Assembly (NCBI RefSeq): GCF_001306455.1
Contig: NZ_LGTQ01000005.1
Location: 372,001 to 436,000 of the forward strand
Reading direction: 5' to 3'
Origin: Jiulongibacter sediminis
Lineage (GTDB): Bacteria; Bacteroidota; Bacteroidia; Cytophagales; Spirosomataceae
DNA length: 64,000 nt
Shown piece by piece: positions 33,723 through 41,868 of this stretch (position 1 is its first letter; each line of letters begins with the position of its first letter). The position numbers were made by a program, and so were the translations under genes. Below the pieces are notes generated by a model. It did no database searches, had not been told where the DNA came from, and saw only the letters and a program-made list of their open reading frames with translations.

Positions 33723-35363
33723 ATGGCAGAGGTAATCAGAATGCCCAAAATGAGCGATACGATGGAAGAAGGCGTAATCGCTGCATGGAATGTGAAGGTT
33801 GGAGATAAAATCAGTTCAGGTGATATTCTTGCTGAGGTTGAAACCGATAAGGCCACCATGGACATGGAGTCTTATTATGAAGGAACGCTCCTTTACATTG
33901 GGGTTGAGAAAGGTGATGCCGTGCCGGTGAACTCTATTATCGCTGTAGTAGGAGAAGAAGGAGAAGACTACAAAAGCCTTCTGGACGGTGAAGGAGGAAG
34001 CGGAACTAAAGAAGAAGCTGCACCTGCCAAAGAAGAAGCAGCCGAGGCTGCTCCTGCACAATCATCTGAGAAGATAGACACTTCAGGTATCAAAGCTCAA
34101 TTGGTAAAAATGCCTCTTTTGAGTGATACCATGACAGAGGGTGTTATTCATGCCTGGTTAAAGAAAGTAGGGGATAAGGTGGAAAGTGGCGATATGCTTG
34201 CCGAAATAGAGACCGATAAGGCTACTATGGAGCTTGAAGCGTATGAAGAGGGAACTTTACTTCATATCGGTGTGAAAGAGGGAGAAGCCGTTCCGGTGAA
34301 CTCAGTAATAGCCGTAATTGGTGAAGAAGGGGCTGATTTTGAAACTTTGTTAAAAGCTGAAGCTCAGGCTGATGCTGCTCCTGTCAAGGAAGAGAAAAAA
34401 GAAGCCGCACCTGCTGCTGCTTCCGAAGCAAAGAAAGAAACTCCTTCGGCTGAGAAGAAGGAAGCCGCTCCTGCAAGTTCGTCAAAGTCTGCAGGAGGAA
34501 GAATACTGGCCTCTCCTTTGGCTAAAAAACTAGCTGAAGAAAAAGGAATTGATATTGCTTTAGTTGATGGCTCCGGCGAGGGTGGAAGAATCATCAAAGT
34601 TGACATTGACAATTATGTACCTGCGGCGGCTCCGGCGGCGGCAGCTCCTGGTGCCATGGCAATGCCAACAGGCTCAGAATCTTCTGAGGAGATTAAACTG
34701 ACTCAGATGAGAAAGGCTATCGCCAGAAGTCTTACAGATTCTCAGTCAACGGCTGTGACATTCCAGCTGACCATGGAAATTAACATGGATAAAGCTATGC
34801 AGGCCAGAGCTTCGATGAATGAGATTTCTCCGGTTAAGATCTCTTTCAATGATCTTGTGGTTAAGGCTTGTGGTGTGGCACTACGTCAACATCCGAATGT
34901 TAACTCTTCATGGAGGGATGATCATATTCGCAGAAATAAGCATGTACATATCGGAATGGCTGTAGCCATTGAAGATGGTCTTGTGGTTCCTGTAATTAGA
35001 TTTGCAGATACACTACCACTTTCTACTTTAGCAGCGACAACCAAAGACTTGGGTGGAAAAGCCAAAAGTGGAAAACTTCAACCAGCTGACTGGGAGGGTA
35101 ATACTTTCACCGTAAGTAACCTTGGAATGTTTGGTATTGAGCAGTTTACCTCAATTATCAATAATCCGAAAAACGAATCTTGTATTCTTTCGGTAGGTGG
35201 TATCAAAGAAACTGTGGCTGTGAAAAACGGCGAGTTTTATGCCACGAACATCATGAAAGTCACCATGACTTGTGATCACAGAGTGGTAGATGGTGCCACA
35301 GGTGCGGCTTTCCTGGTAACCTTGAAGCAATTGCTTGAGGATCCGGCCAGAATGTTGGTATAA
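33723..35363 (+). CDS. Dihydrolipoamide acetyltransferase (E2) of a 2-oxoacid dehydrogenase
   Basis: About 546 residues from ATG at 33723 (MAEVIRMPKMSDTMEEG); a TTG 21 bases earlier would add an unlikely peptide. Two N-terminal lipoyl domains carry the lipoyl lysine in VETDKATMDME and IETDKATMELE. They are joined by Ala/Glu/Lys-rich linkers, then an E3-binding domain (ASPLAKKLAEEKGIDI, near residues 265-300), then the acyltransferase core with DHRVVDGATGA. The motif set fits pyruvate dehydrogenase E2, probably PdhC. E1 and E3 genes are not in the window. A strong terminator follows. Confidence 0.92.
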   Translation: MAEVIRMPKMSDTMEEGVIAAWNVKVGDKISSGDILAEVETDKATMDMESYYEGTLLYIGVEKGDAVPVNSIIAVVGEEGEDYKSLLDGEGGSGTKEEAAPAKEEAAEAAPAQSSEKIDTSGIKAQLVKMPLLSDTMTEGVIHAWLKKVGDKVESGDMLAEIETDKATMELEAYEEGTLLHIGVKEGEAVPVNSVIAVIGEEGADFETLLKAEAQADAAPVKEEKKEAAPAAASEAKKETPSAEKKEAAPASSSKSAGGRILASPLAKKLAEEKGIDIALVDGSGEGGRIIKVDIDNYVPAAAPAAAAPGAMAMPTGSESSEEIKLTQMRKAIARSLTDSQSTAVTFQLTMEINMDKAMQARASMNEISPVKISFNDLVVKACGVALRQHPNVNSSWRDDHIRRNKHVHIGMAVAIEDGLVVPVIRFADTLPLSTLAATTKDLGGKAKSGKLQPADWEGNTFTVSNLGMFGIEQFTSIINNPKNESCILSVGGIKETVAVKNGEFYATNIMKVTMTCDHRVVDGATGAAFLVTLKQLLEDPARMLV

Positions 35364-35382
35364 ACCTTCGAAAACAGATATT

Positions 35383-35415
35383 AAAAAGCCCGAATGAGTC
35401 TCATTCGGGCTTTTT
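35383..35415. terminator. Bidirectional terminator between E2 and tex
   Basis: Perfect 15-base arms AAAAAGCCCGAATGA (35383-35397) and TCATTCGGGCTTTTT (35401-35415) with a 3-base loop. A and T runs flank both sides, so it can end transcripts from both convergent genes. Confidence 0.92.
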
Positions 35416-35420
35416 ACTTT

Positions 35421-37538
35421 TTAAACCTCCTTCATACTCAGCCCTATCCTCTTACGGCCGGCATCTACTTCCATCACTTTAATTTTGACTTTTTGATGCA
35501 CTTTTACCACTTCATTTGGGTCTTTGACAAAACGATTAGCCAAATGTGAAATATGTACGAGTCCGTCCTGATGGACTCCGATATCAACGAAACAGCCAAA
35601 TGCAGTAATGTTGGTTACTATACCCGGCAAGACCATTCCCTGATGTAAGTCTTCAATTTTATGAACATTACCAAACTCAAAGGCTTCCAATTCCTCACGC
35701 GGATCTCGGCCAGGCTTTGAAAGTTCTTCCATAATGTCGGTTAGTGTTGGTAAACCAACCTCATGATCAACATAGTTTTGTAGCTTAATTTCTTTTCGCA
35801 ACGATTGGTTTTCAATTAACTTCTCAACGGTAACTCCTTTGTCCTTGGCCATTTTTTTTACCAAACCATATCTTTCGGGATGAACTGCCGTATTATCCAG
35901 TGGATCTTTAGCTCCTCTGATTCGCAGAAAACCTGCAGCCTGCTCAAAAGCCTTGTCGCCGAGTCTGGGTACTTTTAATAAATCTTTTCGGCTGGAGAAT
36001 TTGCCGTTTTTACTTCGGTAATCAACAATGTTTTGAGCAAGTCCCGGTCCAAGGCCTGAAACATAACTTAGAAGGTGTTTTGAGGCGGTATTGAGTTCAA
36101 CTCCTACAGAGTTTACGCAGCTTTCTACAACGGTATCAAGGCTTTCTTTGAGCATTTTTTGGTTGACATCATGCTGATATTGACCAACCCCAATAGACTT
36201 CGGATCTATTTTAACGAGCTCTGCTAAAGGATCTTTGAGTCGACGGCCAATAGAAACAGCTCCACGAACAGTGACATCTTTTTCCGGGAACTCCTCGCGT
36301 GCCACAGCTGATGCAGAATAAATAGAGGCTCCCTGCTCGGAAACCACAAAAATCCCACTTTTGACCTCAGGATTTATACTTTTTATAAACTGTTCGGTTT
36401 CTCTGCTGGCTGTGCCGTTCCCAATGGCCACGGCATCAATCTTATAGTCTTTGACAAGTTTTTTTACAACCTGTTCTGCCTCCATTTTCTTGGTAGTCGG
36501 GTAAATTACGGTATCATACAAAAGGTCTCCAAGTTCGTTAATGACCACTGTCTTACAGCCCGTTCTAAATCCCGGATCAATAGCCAATACTCGTTTTTGT
36601 CCTAAGGGAGCAGCCAGAAGTAGTTGACGCAGGTTGGTTGCGAAAATCTCTATAGCTGCCTCGTCAGCAATGTCCTTACTGATTCCGGCAAATTCATTTT
36701 CAACTGAAGGGCTAAGTAAACGTTTGAAAGAGTCGTCAATGGCCATTTCAACCTGTTCTTTACAAGCGGGCATTCCTTGCAGGTACTGACTGTCAAGTGC
36801 ATTGATAGCCTTTTTGTCCTCTATTTCAATATTAACCTTCAGAAAACCTTCCTGCTCACCACGCCTGATGGCTAACAAGCGATGTGATGGTATTTCTTTA
36901 AGTTTCTGACTGAATTCAAAATAGTCTTTGTATTTCTGCCCTTCAGTTTCTTTTCCTTTTTTGACTTTTGAGTTTAGAATGGATTCACGTTCGTAAATAC
37001 GTCGAATTCTGTTTCTGGATTCCAGATTTTCATTGATCCATTCAGCCATAATATCCCGGGCCCCTTGTAATGCTTCTTCTTCATTGGGTACCTGATCATT
37101 AATATATTGACCTATAATAGGAGAGAGGTCTCTTTCTTTTTGCTCAAAAATTCGCTTTGCTAAAGGCTCCAGGCCTTTTTCAATCGCAATAACCCCTCTG
37201 GTTTTTCTCTTCTGTTTGTAAGGCAGATACAGGTCCTCCAGTTCTTTAAGATGCAGAGCGGCATTGATTTTCTTCTCAAGTTCCGGGGTTAGTTTTCCCT
37301 GTTCCTCAATACTCTTTAAGATGGCTTCCCTTCTTTTATCCGCTTCCTGAAACTTTTCAAAATGCTTTTTGATATCTGCAATCTGAACTTCATCAAGGCC
37401 GCCGGTACGCTCTTTTCGGTATCTGGCAATAAATGGAACAGTAGCACCTTCCTCCAGTAACTTTATAACGCTGGTGGCTGAGGAAGAAGAGACATTTAAT
37501 TCGCCGGTAATATAGCTGAGTTGAGCACTGTTTAGCAT
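35421..37538 (-). CDS. tex: Tex-family RNA-binding transcriptional accessory protein
   Basis: A 705-residue Tex protein, which binds nucleic acids and modulates transcription and ribosome-linked processes. Order of domains: N-terminal helical region (EEGATVPFIARYRKERTGGL), central YqgF/RNase H-like domain (VLAIDPGFRTGCKTVVI), helix-hairpin-helix segment (VSGLGPGLAQNIVDYR and KVPRLGDKAFEQAAGFLRI), and a C-terminal S1 domain (GMVLPGIVTNITAFGCFVDI). Convergent with the E2 gene. Slightly shorter than E. coli YhgF, which is about 770. Confidence 0.95.
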   Translation of the reverse strand: MLNSAQLSYITGELNVSSSSATSVIKLLEEGATVPFIARYRKERTGGLDEVQIADIKKHFEKFQEADKRREAILKSIEEQGKLTPELEKKINAALHLKELEDLYLPYKQKRKTRGVIAIEKGLEPLAKRIFEQKERDLSPIIGQYINDQVPNEEEALQGARDIMAEWINENLESRNRIRRIYERESILNSKVKKGKETEGQKYKDYFEFSQKLKEIPSHRLLAIRRGEQEGFLKVNIEIEDKKAINALDSQYLQGMPACKEQVEMAIDDSFKRLLSPSVENEFAGISKDIADEAAIEIFATNLRQLLLAAPLGQKRVLAIDPGFRTGCKTVVINELGDLLYDTVIYPTTKKMEAEQVVKKLVKDYKIDAVAIGNGTASRETEQFIKSINPEVKSGIFVVSEQGASIYSASAVAREEFPEKDVTVRGAVSIGRRLKDPLAELVKIDPKSIGVGQYQHDVNQKMLKESLDTVVESCVNSVGVELNTASKHLLSYVSGLGPGLAQNIVDYRSKNGKFSSRKDLLKVPRLGDKAFEQAAGFLRIRGAKDPLDNTAVHPERYGLVKKMAKDKGVTVEKLIENQSLRKEIKLQNYVDHEVGLPTLTDIMEELSKPGRDPREELEAFEFGNVHKIEDLHQGMVLPGIVTNITAFGCFVDIGVHQDGLVHISHLANRFVKDPNEVVKVHQKVKIKVMEVDAGRKRIGLSMKEV

Positions 37539-37617
37539 GTTATTTTATTTGTTTAATCCAACCAATATGGTTTGAAAAGCATTAAGTATGTACAGTAGAA
37601 CGACAAATTTGAAGAAT

Positions 37618-38112
37618 ATGAAAGGAAAAATATTGGCTGTTTTCATTTTGTTTTCCACAATCTATGGCATGGCCTGTACAGATCAGCCAGAGCCTCAAAA
37701 TGTGGATGTCCAGATCATCAGCGGAGAGAATTTTGGCTTTTGTGTAGGTCCCTGCTACAGGGCGTTAAATCTTAATACCGGTGACACCTATTTGGAGCTG
37801 GAAGTGCGTTCCAGAGATAGCCGGGGCTCAGATTTGGCCGATACAACGATATACACGGATATGTTCTCTATGGCTGAATTAGAAGCTCTCAAAGAGGCTA
37901 TACCTGATTTAGAGACCTTTTTTGCTCTGGAAGAGGTGTATGGGTGCCCGGATTGTGCTGATGGGGGGTCAGAGTTTATAGAAATAAATGATGGTTTAAA
38001 GACGCATCGCGTAACTTTTGAGTATGGAAGTTCTGTAAAAGAAATTGAGCCTATTATTGAATTATTAAGGCAGAAACGACAAGAGTTAATTGAGAAATAT
38101 GAAGTTTATTAA
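37618..38112 (+). CDS. Small lipoprotein with CPDCADGG motif, copy 1
   Basis: About 164 residues from ATG at 37618; the in-frame ATG at 37588 would push the signal inward. The signal ends in the lipobox YGMAC (Cys20). The mature protein shows GFCVGPCYRALNL, LEEVYGCPDCADGGSEFIEI, then VTFEYGSS and a Lys/Glu-rich C-terminal helix ending RQKRQELIEKY. Four Cys residues in GFCVGPC and GCPDC could form two disulfides or bind a metal. I do not recognise the family. A paralogue follows with a 14-base overlap. Confidence 0.78.
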   Translation: MKGKILAVFILFSTIYGMACTDQPEPQNVDVQIISGENFGFCVGPCYRALNLNTGDTYLELEVRSRDSRGSDLADTTIYTDMFSMAELEALKEAIPDLETFFALEEVYGCPDCADGGSEFIEINDGLKTHRVTFEYGSSVKEIEPIIELLRQKRQELIEKYEVY

Positions 38113-38596
38113 AAGATATATATCCATTATTTTCCTGACGGGATTAGCTCTGTTTTCCTGTGAAAAGAGTATTACCAATCCCGGGAATTTAGTCATTGAA
38201 ACAGGTACTAGTTTTGGAGAGTGTCTGGAAAACTGCTATCAATCTATCATCTTCAATACGTCTTCAACCGATATTGAGTTCGTGGTCAAGGATTATCAAG
38301 CCGCTAACGAAACGGGGATTCAAAGGTTTAACGATTCTTTCACCGAAAAAGAACATCAGGAGATTCTCGACGCCTTTGATTTTGAGGAGTTTTCTTCTTT
38401 GAGTGAAGTCTACGGTTGCCCTGATTGTGCCGATGGAGGAGCTGAATTCATTAAAATAACCGATAGAATGACAACCGGAGAACCATCGCATATGGTGACA
38501 TTTGAATACGGAAAATCTGTGAACGGAATAGAAAAGTTAATTACTTTGCTGCGTAAGAAACGCGAAGAATTATCAAACCAATACATCAATCAGTAG
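38099..38596 (+). CDS. Small lipoprotein with CPDCADGG motif, copy 2
   Basis: About 165 residues from ATG at 38099, preferred to the one at 38090 because it fits the signal peptide ending ALFSC (Cys21). It is clearly a paralogue of the gene just upstream: GECLENCYQSIIFN, LSEVYGCPDCADGGAEFIKI, VTFEYGKSVNGIEKLITLL and a KKREELSNQY tail line up over the whole length. The four Cys residues of the motifs are kept. Its 3' end runs directly into the following flavoprotein gene. Function unknown; probably periplasmic or outer-membrane anchored. Confidence 0.8.
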   Translation: MKFIKRYISIIFLTGLALFSCEKSITNPGNLVIETGTSFGECLENCYQSIIFNTSSTDIEFVVKDYQAANETGIQRFNDSFTEKEHQEILDAFDFEEFSSLSEVYGCPDCADGGAEFIKITDRMTTGEPSHMVTFEYGKSVNGIEKLITLLRKKREELSNQYINQ

Positions 38597-39786
38597 ATCG
38601 TTTTGATTTAGTCGTCATAGGTGGCGGAGCTGCAGGTTTTTTTTCGGCCATCAATACCCCTGAAGGCAGTAAGGTTCTGATTCTTGAAAAGAACAAAAGG
38701 CCGCTTCAAAAGGTAAAAGTCTCCGGTGGCGGAAGATGTAATGTCACGCATTTTTGCTTTGATCCTCAAAAATTAGTTGAAAACTACCCTAGAGGGAGTG
38801 ACTTTCTTTTAGAACCTTTTGGCCGATTTGGACCTCAGCAAACCATTGATTGGTTTAACCAAAGGGGAGTTTCCATCAAAAAAGAAAGTGATGGTAGAAT
38901 GTTTCCTGATACCGATTCTTCTCAGACGATTATAGACTGTTTTCTGAATGAAGCCAGAAGGAAAAAGGTAGAATTAAGACTTCTTTCAAAAGTATTGGAT
39001 TTCGAGAATTCAGATGATGGATGGTTGGTCAGATTAGAGAATGAAGAAATAAGAACTTCAAAACTTTTGATTGCTACAGGAAGTGACAAACACATTTGGG
39101 AAAGACTTAAGGCAATGAGTTTGGATATCATTGAGCCTGTACCTTCCCTCTTTACATTTCATATTGAAGATTCGGCATTACAAGGTCTTACTGGTACTCC
39201 CTTTCCTGAAATAGTGGTTAGAACAAAAGGTCTTCAGTCCCGGGGGCCTGGCTTAATTACTCACTGGGGTATGTCCGGACCAGGAGTTTTAAAACTCTCG
39301 GCATTTGGTGCAAGAGTTTTTTTTGAGAAAGATTATTGTTTTGATATTAATGTTGATTGGTTACCCCGGTTTTCCGAAAGTGACATTATTAACGAGCTAA
39401 AAACTGAGCAAGCTTCTAATCCCAAGAAAAAAGTCAGAAACTTTACTCCATTGGGTCTATCAAAGCGATTTTGGGAATTCATTTGTAATAAAAGTCAGGT
39501 TTCAGAGCATCAAAACTGGTCAGAGACAGGTAAAAAGCATTTCAAAAGAATTACTGAATCACTGAAAAAGATGTCATTCGAGGTAAATGGTAAAAGCACA
39601 TTTAAGGATGAATTTGTAACTGCCGGCGGAATCAGTTTAGAAGAAGTTGACCCAAAAACCTTTCAATCCATCAAGTATTCTGGTTTATACTTTGCGGGCG
39701 AAGTTCTTGATATTGATGCGGTTACAGGCGGTTTTAATTTTCAGGCTGCATGGACCGGAGGGTGGCATGTGGCATCTTCAATTTAG
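38596..39786 (+). CDS. BaiN/HI0933-type flavoprotein, start codon not canonical
   Basis: About 396 residues of an NAD(P)/FAD-dependent flavoprotein of the HI0933/BaiN family, the usual length for the family. The N-terminal FAD fold is DRFDLVVIGGGAAGFFSAI, followed by KVKVSGGGRCNVTHFCF, then YFAGEVLDIDAVTGGFNFQAAW at the end. No ATG, GTG or TTG exists between the upstream in-frame stop (38554-38556) and the conserved DLVVIGGG. The first ATG is at 38899, too late because it would delete the FAD site. The only codons near the expected place are ATT at 38569, ATC at 38572 and ATA at 38581. The coordinate given is where homology starts. It overlaps the end of the second lipoprotein. Confidence 0.82.
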   Translation, partial: DRFDLVVIGGGAAGFFSAINTPEGSKVLILEKNKRPLQKVKVSGGGRCNVTHFCFDPQKLVENYPRGSDFLLEPFGRFGPQQTIDWFNQRGVSIKKESDGRMFPDTDSSQTIIDCFLNEARRKKVELRLLSKVLDFENSDDGWLVRLENEEIRTSKLLIATGSDKHIWERLKAMSLDIIEPVPSLFTFHIEDSALQGLTGTPFPEIVVRTKGLQSRGPGLITHWGMSGPGVLKLSAFGARVFFEKDYCFDINVDWLPRFSESDIINELKTEQASNPKKKVRNFTPLGLSKRFWEFICNKSQVSEHQNWSETGKKHFKRITESLKKMSFEVNGKSTFKDEFVTAGGISLEEVDPKTFQSIKYSGLYFAGEVLDIDAVTGGFNFQAAWTGGWHVASSI

Positions 39787-39836
39787 TGTAAAAACCGCTC
39801 AAGAAGATTTCGCAAATAAATTAGAATCATAACTTT

Positions 39837-39864
39837 TTGCAAAAGTGACTCTTTTATAGCTTTG
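39837..39864 (+). promoter_or_regulatory. Promoter of the integrase gene
   Basis: TTG (39837-39839, within TTTTTG) and TAGCTTTG (39857-39864) are 17 bases apart and match the Bacteroidota -33/-7 consensus well. The expected start of transcription is about 18 bases before the ATG. Confidence 0.6.
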
Positions 39865-39888
39865 CAGTAGCTAATCCAATAAATTGTA

Positions 39889-40749
39889 ATGACCCACCTG
39901 ATAGAGCGTTTCACCGAATATATGAAGTCCGGAAGGTACAATAGCCAGACTGTTGTAGCTTACAGAAATGCCATTTTCGTGTTCTATAACGCGGTGAGAG
40001 ACATGCCTCAGTCTAAAATTACCGATGAATTTATCGGTAATTATCTCAAAGAGTTAACGGAAAAAAAGGATAAGAATGAGGCAATTCAGGCCGGAAAGGC
40101 TTTGAAACTATTCTATGAAGTAATTTTTAACAGAAAGCTTGGTATCAAGTCCACTGGAGAGGCGAAGGAGCAAAAACTGCCGGACATCCTCACCAAAGAA
40201 GAAATCAAAAAAATCTTATATGCCGTCACGAATATTAAGCACAAGGCGGTCTTGTTATTGATTTATAATACTGGGTTAAGAATTAGTGAAGCTATTCACC
40301 TAAAAGTTAATGATCTGGATTTGAACAAAGGAGTCATCAAAATTTGGAACAAAGGGCATAAGGATTACAGAGAACTATCTCTCGCTCCAAATATCATTGA
40401 TTACATCAAAAGGTATTATGTGAAGGAAAAACCAGATGATATTCTTTTCCCCGGAGAAAAAGGTACTCCATACAGTTCAAGGAATGTTCAGTTGTTTTTT
40501 CAATCAGCCCTAAAAAAGGCTGGGCTCTCTGATAAAAACGCAACGGTTCATACCTTACGCCATTCGTATGCAGTCCATGCTTTGGAGGCTGGAATGGACA
40601 TTCACCTGCTTCAATATATTTTAGGTCATAAATTCTTACAAACCACTGCTATTTACAATCAGTTGGCCAATATTGACTTGACGAAGCTTAGAAACCCCAT
40701 TCAGGATATCAACTTGAACGAAGGAGAACTTAATTTTTCTCTTTATTAG
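39889..40749 (+). CDS. Tyrosine recombinase/integrase
   Basis: A 286-residue XerC/XerD-like site-specific recombinase. An N-terminal SAM-like DNA-binding domain (residues 1-85) is followed by the catalytic domain with the full set of residues: Arg131 (TGLRISEA), Lys155 or Lys158 (NKGHK), His221 and Arg224 (HTLRHS), His247 (LGHKF) and Tyr256 (TAIYNQ). The length suits a housekeeping or element integrase. No excisionase, attachment-site repeat or phage gene lies beside it, so it is a lone integrase. Its end overlaps the convergent pdxA gene by 20 bases. Confidence 0.92.
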   Translation: MTHLIERFTEYMKSGRYNSQTVVAYRNAIFVFYNAVRDMPQSKITDEFIGNYLKELTEKKDKNEAIQAGKALKLFYEVIFNRKLGIKSTGEAKEQKLPDILTKEEIKKILYAVTNIKHKAVLLLIYNTGLRISEAIHLKVNDLDLNKGVIKIWNKGHKDYRELSLAPNIIDYIKRYYVKEKPDDILFPGEKGTPYSSRNVQLFFQSALKKAGLSDKNATVHTLRHSYAVHALEAGMDIHLLQYILGHKFLQTTAIYNQLANIDLTKLRNPIQDINLNEGELNFSLY

Positions 40750-41812
40750 CCTTGATGATTTTTTTGATCTCTACCGGAGAGATGGCATTTGAGGTTAGTT
40801 CCTCATTCAATCTACGATTTTTATAGATATCAATGGCTGCGAAAATGGCTTGCATCATAGAGCCGGGGTTGGCTTCATTTTTTCCGGCAAGATCAAAGGC
40901 TGTTCCGTGATCAGGTGAAGTGCGAACACCCGTAAGGCCGGCAGTGTAGTTTACACCAGAGTCAAAAGCTAGCATCTTGAAAGGAGTCAGTCCCTGATCA
41001 TGGTACATAGCGAGTACAGCATCGTATTGTTTCCATTGCTGGGTTGCAAAAAAGCCGTCGGTAGGGAAAGGGCCAAAAAACAGATTACCTTTTGAGCGAT
41101 ATTCATTGACTACAGGTTCTATGATTTCCTCCTCTTCTTTGCCCAACATACCATTTTCACCGGCATGAGGGTTTAGTCCCAAAACGGCTATTTTCGGTTT
41201 TTGAATTCCAAAATCATTGATAAGGCTGGTCTTCATAAGATCCAGCTTCTTACTGATGCTCTTTTTATTGATTTGTTTTTTGACCTGCTCCAGTGGAATA
41301 TGACCGGTAACCACACCTAATCTTAAATCTTCGCTTACCAGAAACATCAAAACATCTTCAACTCCAAAAGCATGGGCCAGAAACTCGGTATGACCTGGAA
41401 AATTAAATTCCTCTCCCTGAGTATTGTCTTTGGAAATCGGGGCAGTTACCAAAGCCTCAATGTAACCACTTTTTAGATCTTCTGTGGCTCTTTTTAAGGC
41501 TTGAAAAGCGAGTTGACCTGCTTCTTTTTTTACCTCACCCAAAGTCAATTCAAAGTTTGGTCCTTCGTAACAATTGACCAGATTAAACTTTTTTCGGTTA
41601 GCCTGTTTGGTGTTGTTAATGGTAAAAAACTGCCAGTCATGAAACCCTAACTCTGATTTGTATTTACTCAGATGTTTTCCTGAACCGTAAATAATAGGGG
41701 TGCATAGTTTCGTTATTTTTTGCTTTTCTAAAGCTTTTAAAATGACCTCTGGTCCTATACCGTTGATGTCTCCTGTTGTTATTCCAATTCTGGGAAGGAA
41801 ATCGCTGTCCAT
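40730..41812 (-). CDS. pdxA: 4-hydroxythreonine-4-phosphate dehydrogenase
   Basis: A 360-residue PdxA that oxidises 4-hydroxythreonine 4-phosphate in the deoxyxylulose-dependent pyridoxal phosphate pathway. Family features: RIGITTGDINGIGPEVI at the N-terminus, VTAPISKD, FPGHTEFLA, GLNPHAGENG, and MYHDQGLTPFKML with metal-binding residues. The divergent neighbour is a 2-hydroxyacid dehydrogenase that shares a palindromic promoter, which could make both part of vitamin B6 synthesis. Confidence 0.96.
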   Translation of the reverse strand: MDSDFLPRIGITTGDINGIGPEVILKALEKQKITKLCTPIIYGSGKHLSKYKSELGFHDWQFFTINNTKQANRKKFNLVNCYEGPNFELTLGEVKKEAGQLAFQALKRATEDLKSGYIEALVTAPISKDNTQGEEFNFPGHTEFLAHAFGVEDVLMFLVSEDLRLGVVTGHIPLEQVKKQINKKSISKKLDLMKTSLINDFGIQKPKIAVLGLNPHAGENGMLGKEEEEIIEPVVNEYRSKGNLFFGPFPTDGFFATQQWKQYDAVLAMYHDQGLTPFKMLAFDSGVNYTAGLTGVRTSPDHGTAFDLAGKNEANPGSMMQAIFAAIDIYKNRRLNEELTSNAISPVEIKKIIKANKEKN

Positions 41813-41835
41813 GGGGCGTATTCTTGGGGTTTCTA

Positions 41836-41852
41836 TAACTTTGCCAAAGTTA
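41836..41852. promoter_or_regulatory. Palindromic bidirectional promoter
   Basis: TAACTTTGCCAAAGTTA is a perfect 8-base inverted repeat around one base. Each arm is an exact TAnnTTTG -7 element, one for each divergent gene (pdxA on minus, hydroxyacid dehydrogenase on plus). The ATGs are 16 bases to the right and 23 bases to the left, giving short leaders for both. Confidence 0.65.
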
Positions 41853-41868
41853 CATAAAACTCCCTGTA

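Noticed and set aside
38540-38600. Programmed -1 frameshift from the second lipoprotein into the flavoprotein
   Set aside because: No slippery heptamer is present; a direct fusion is therefore not supported.
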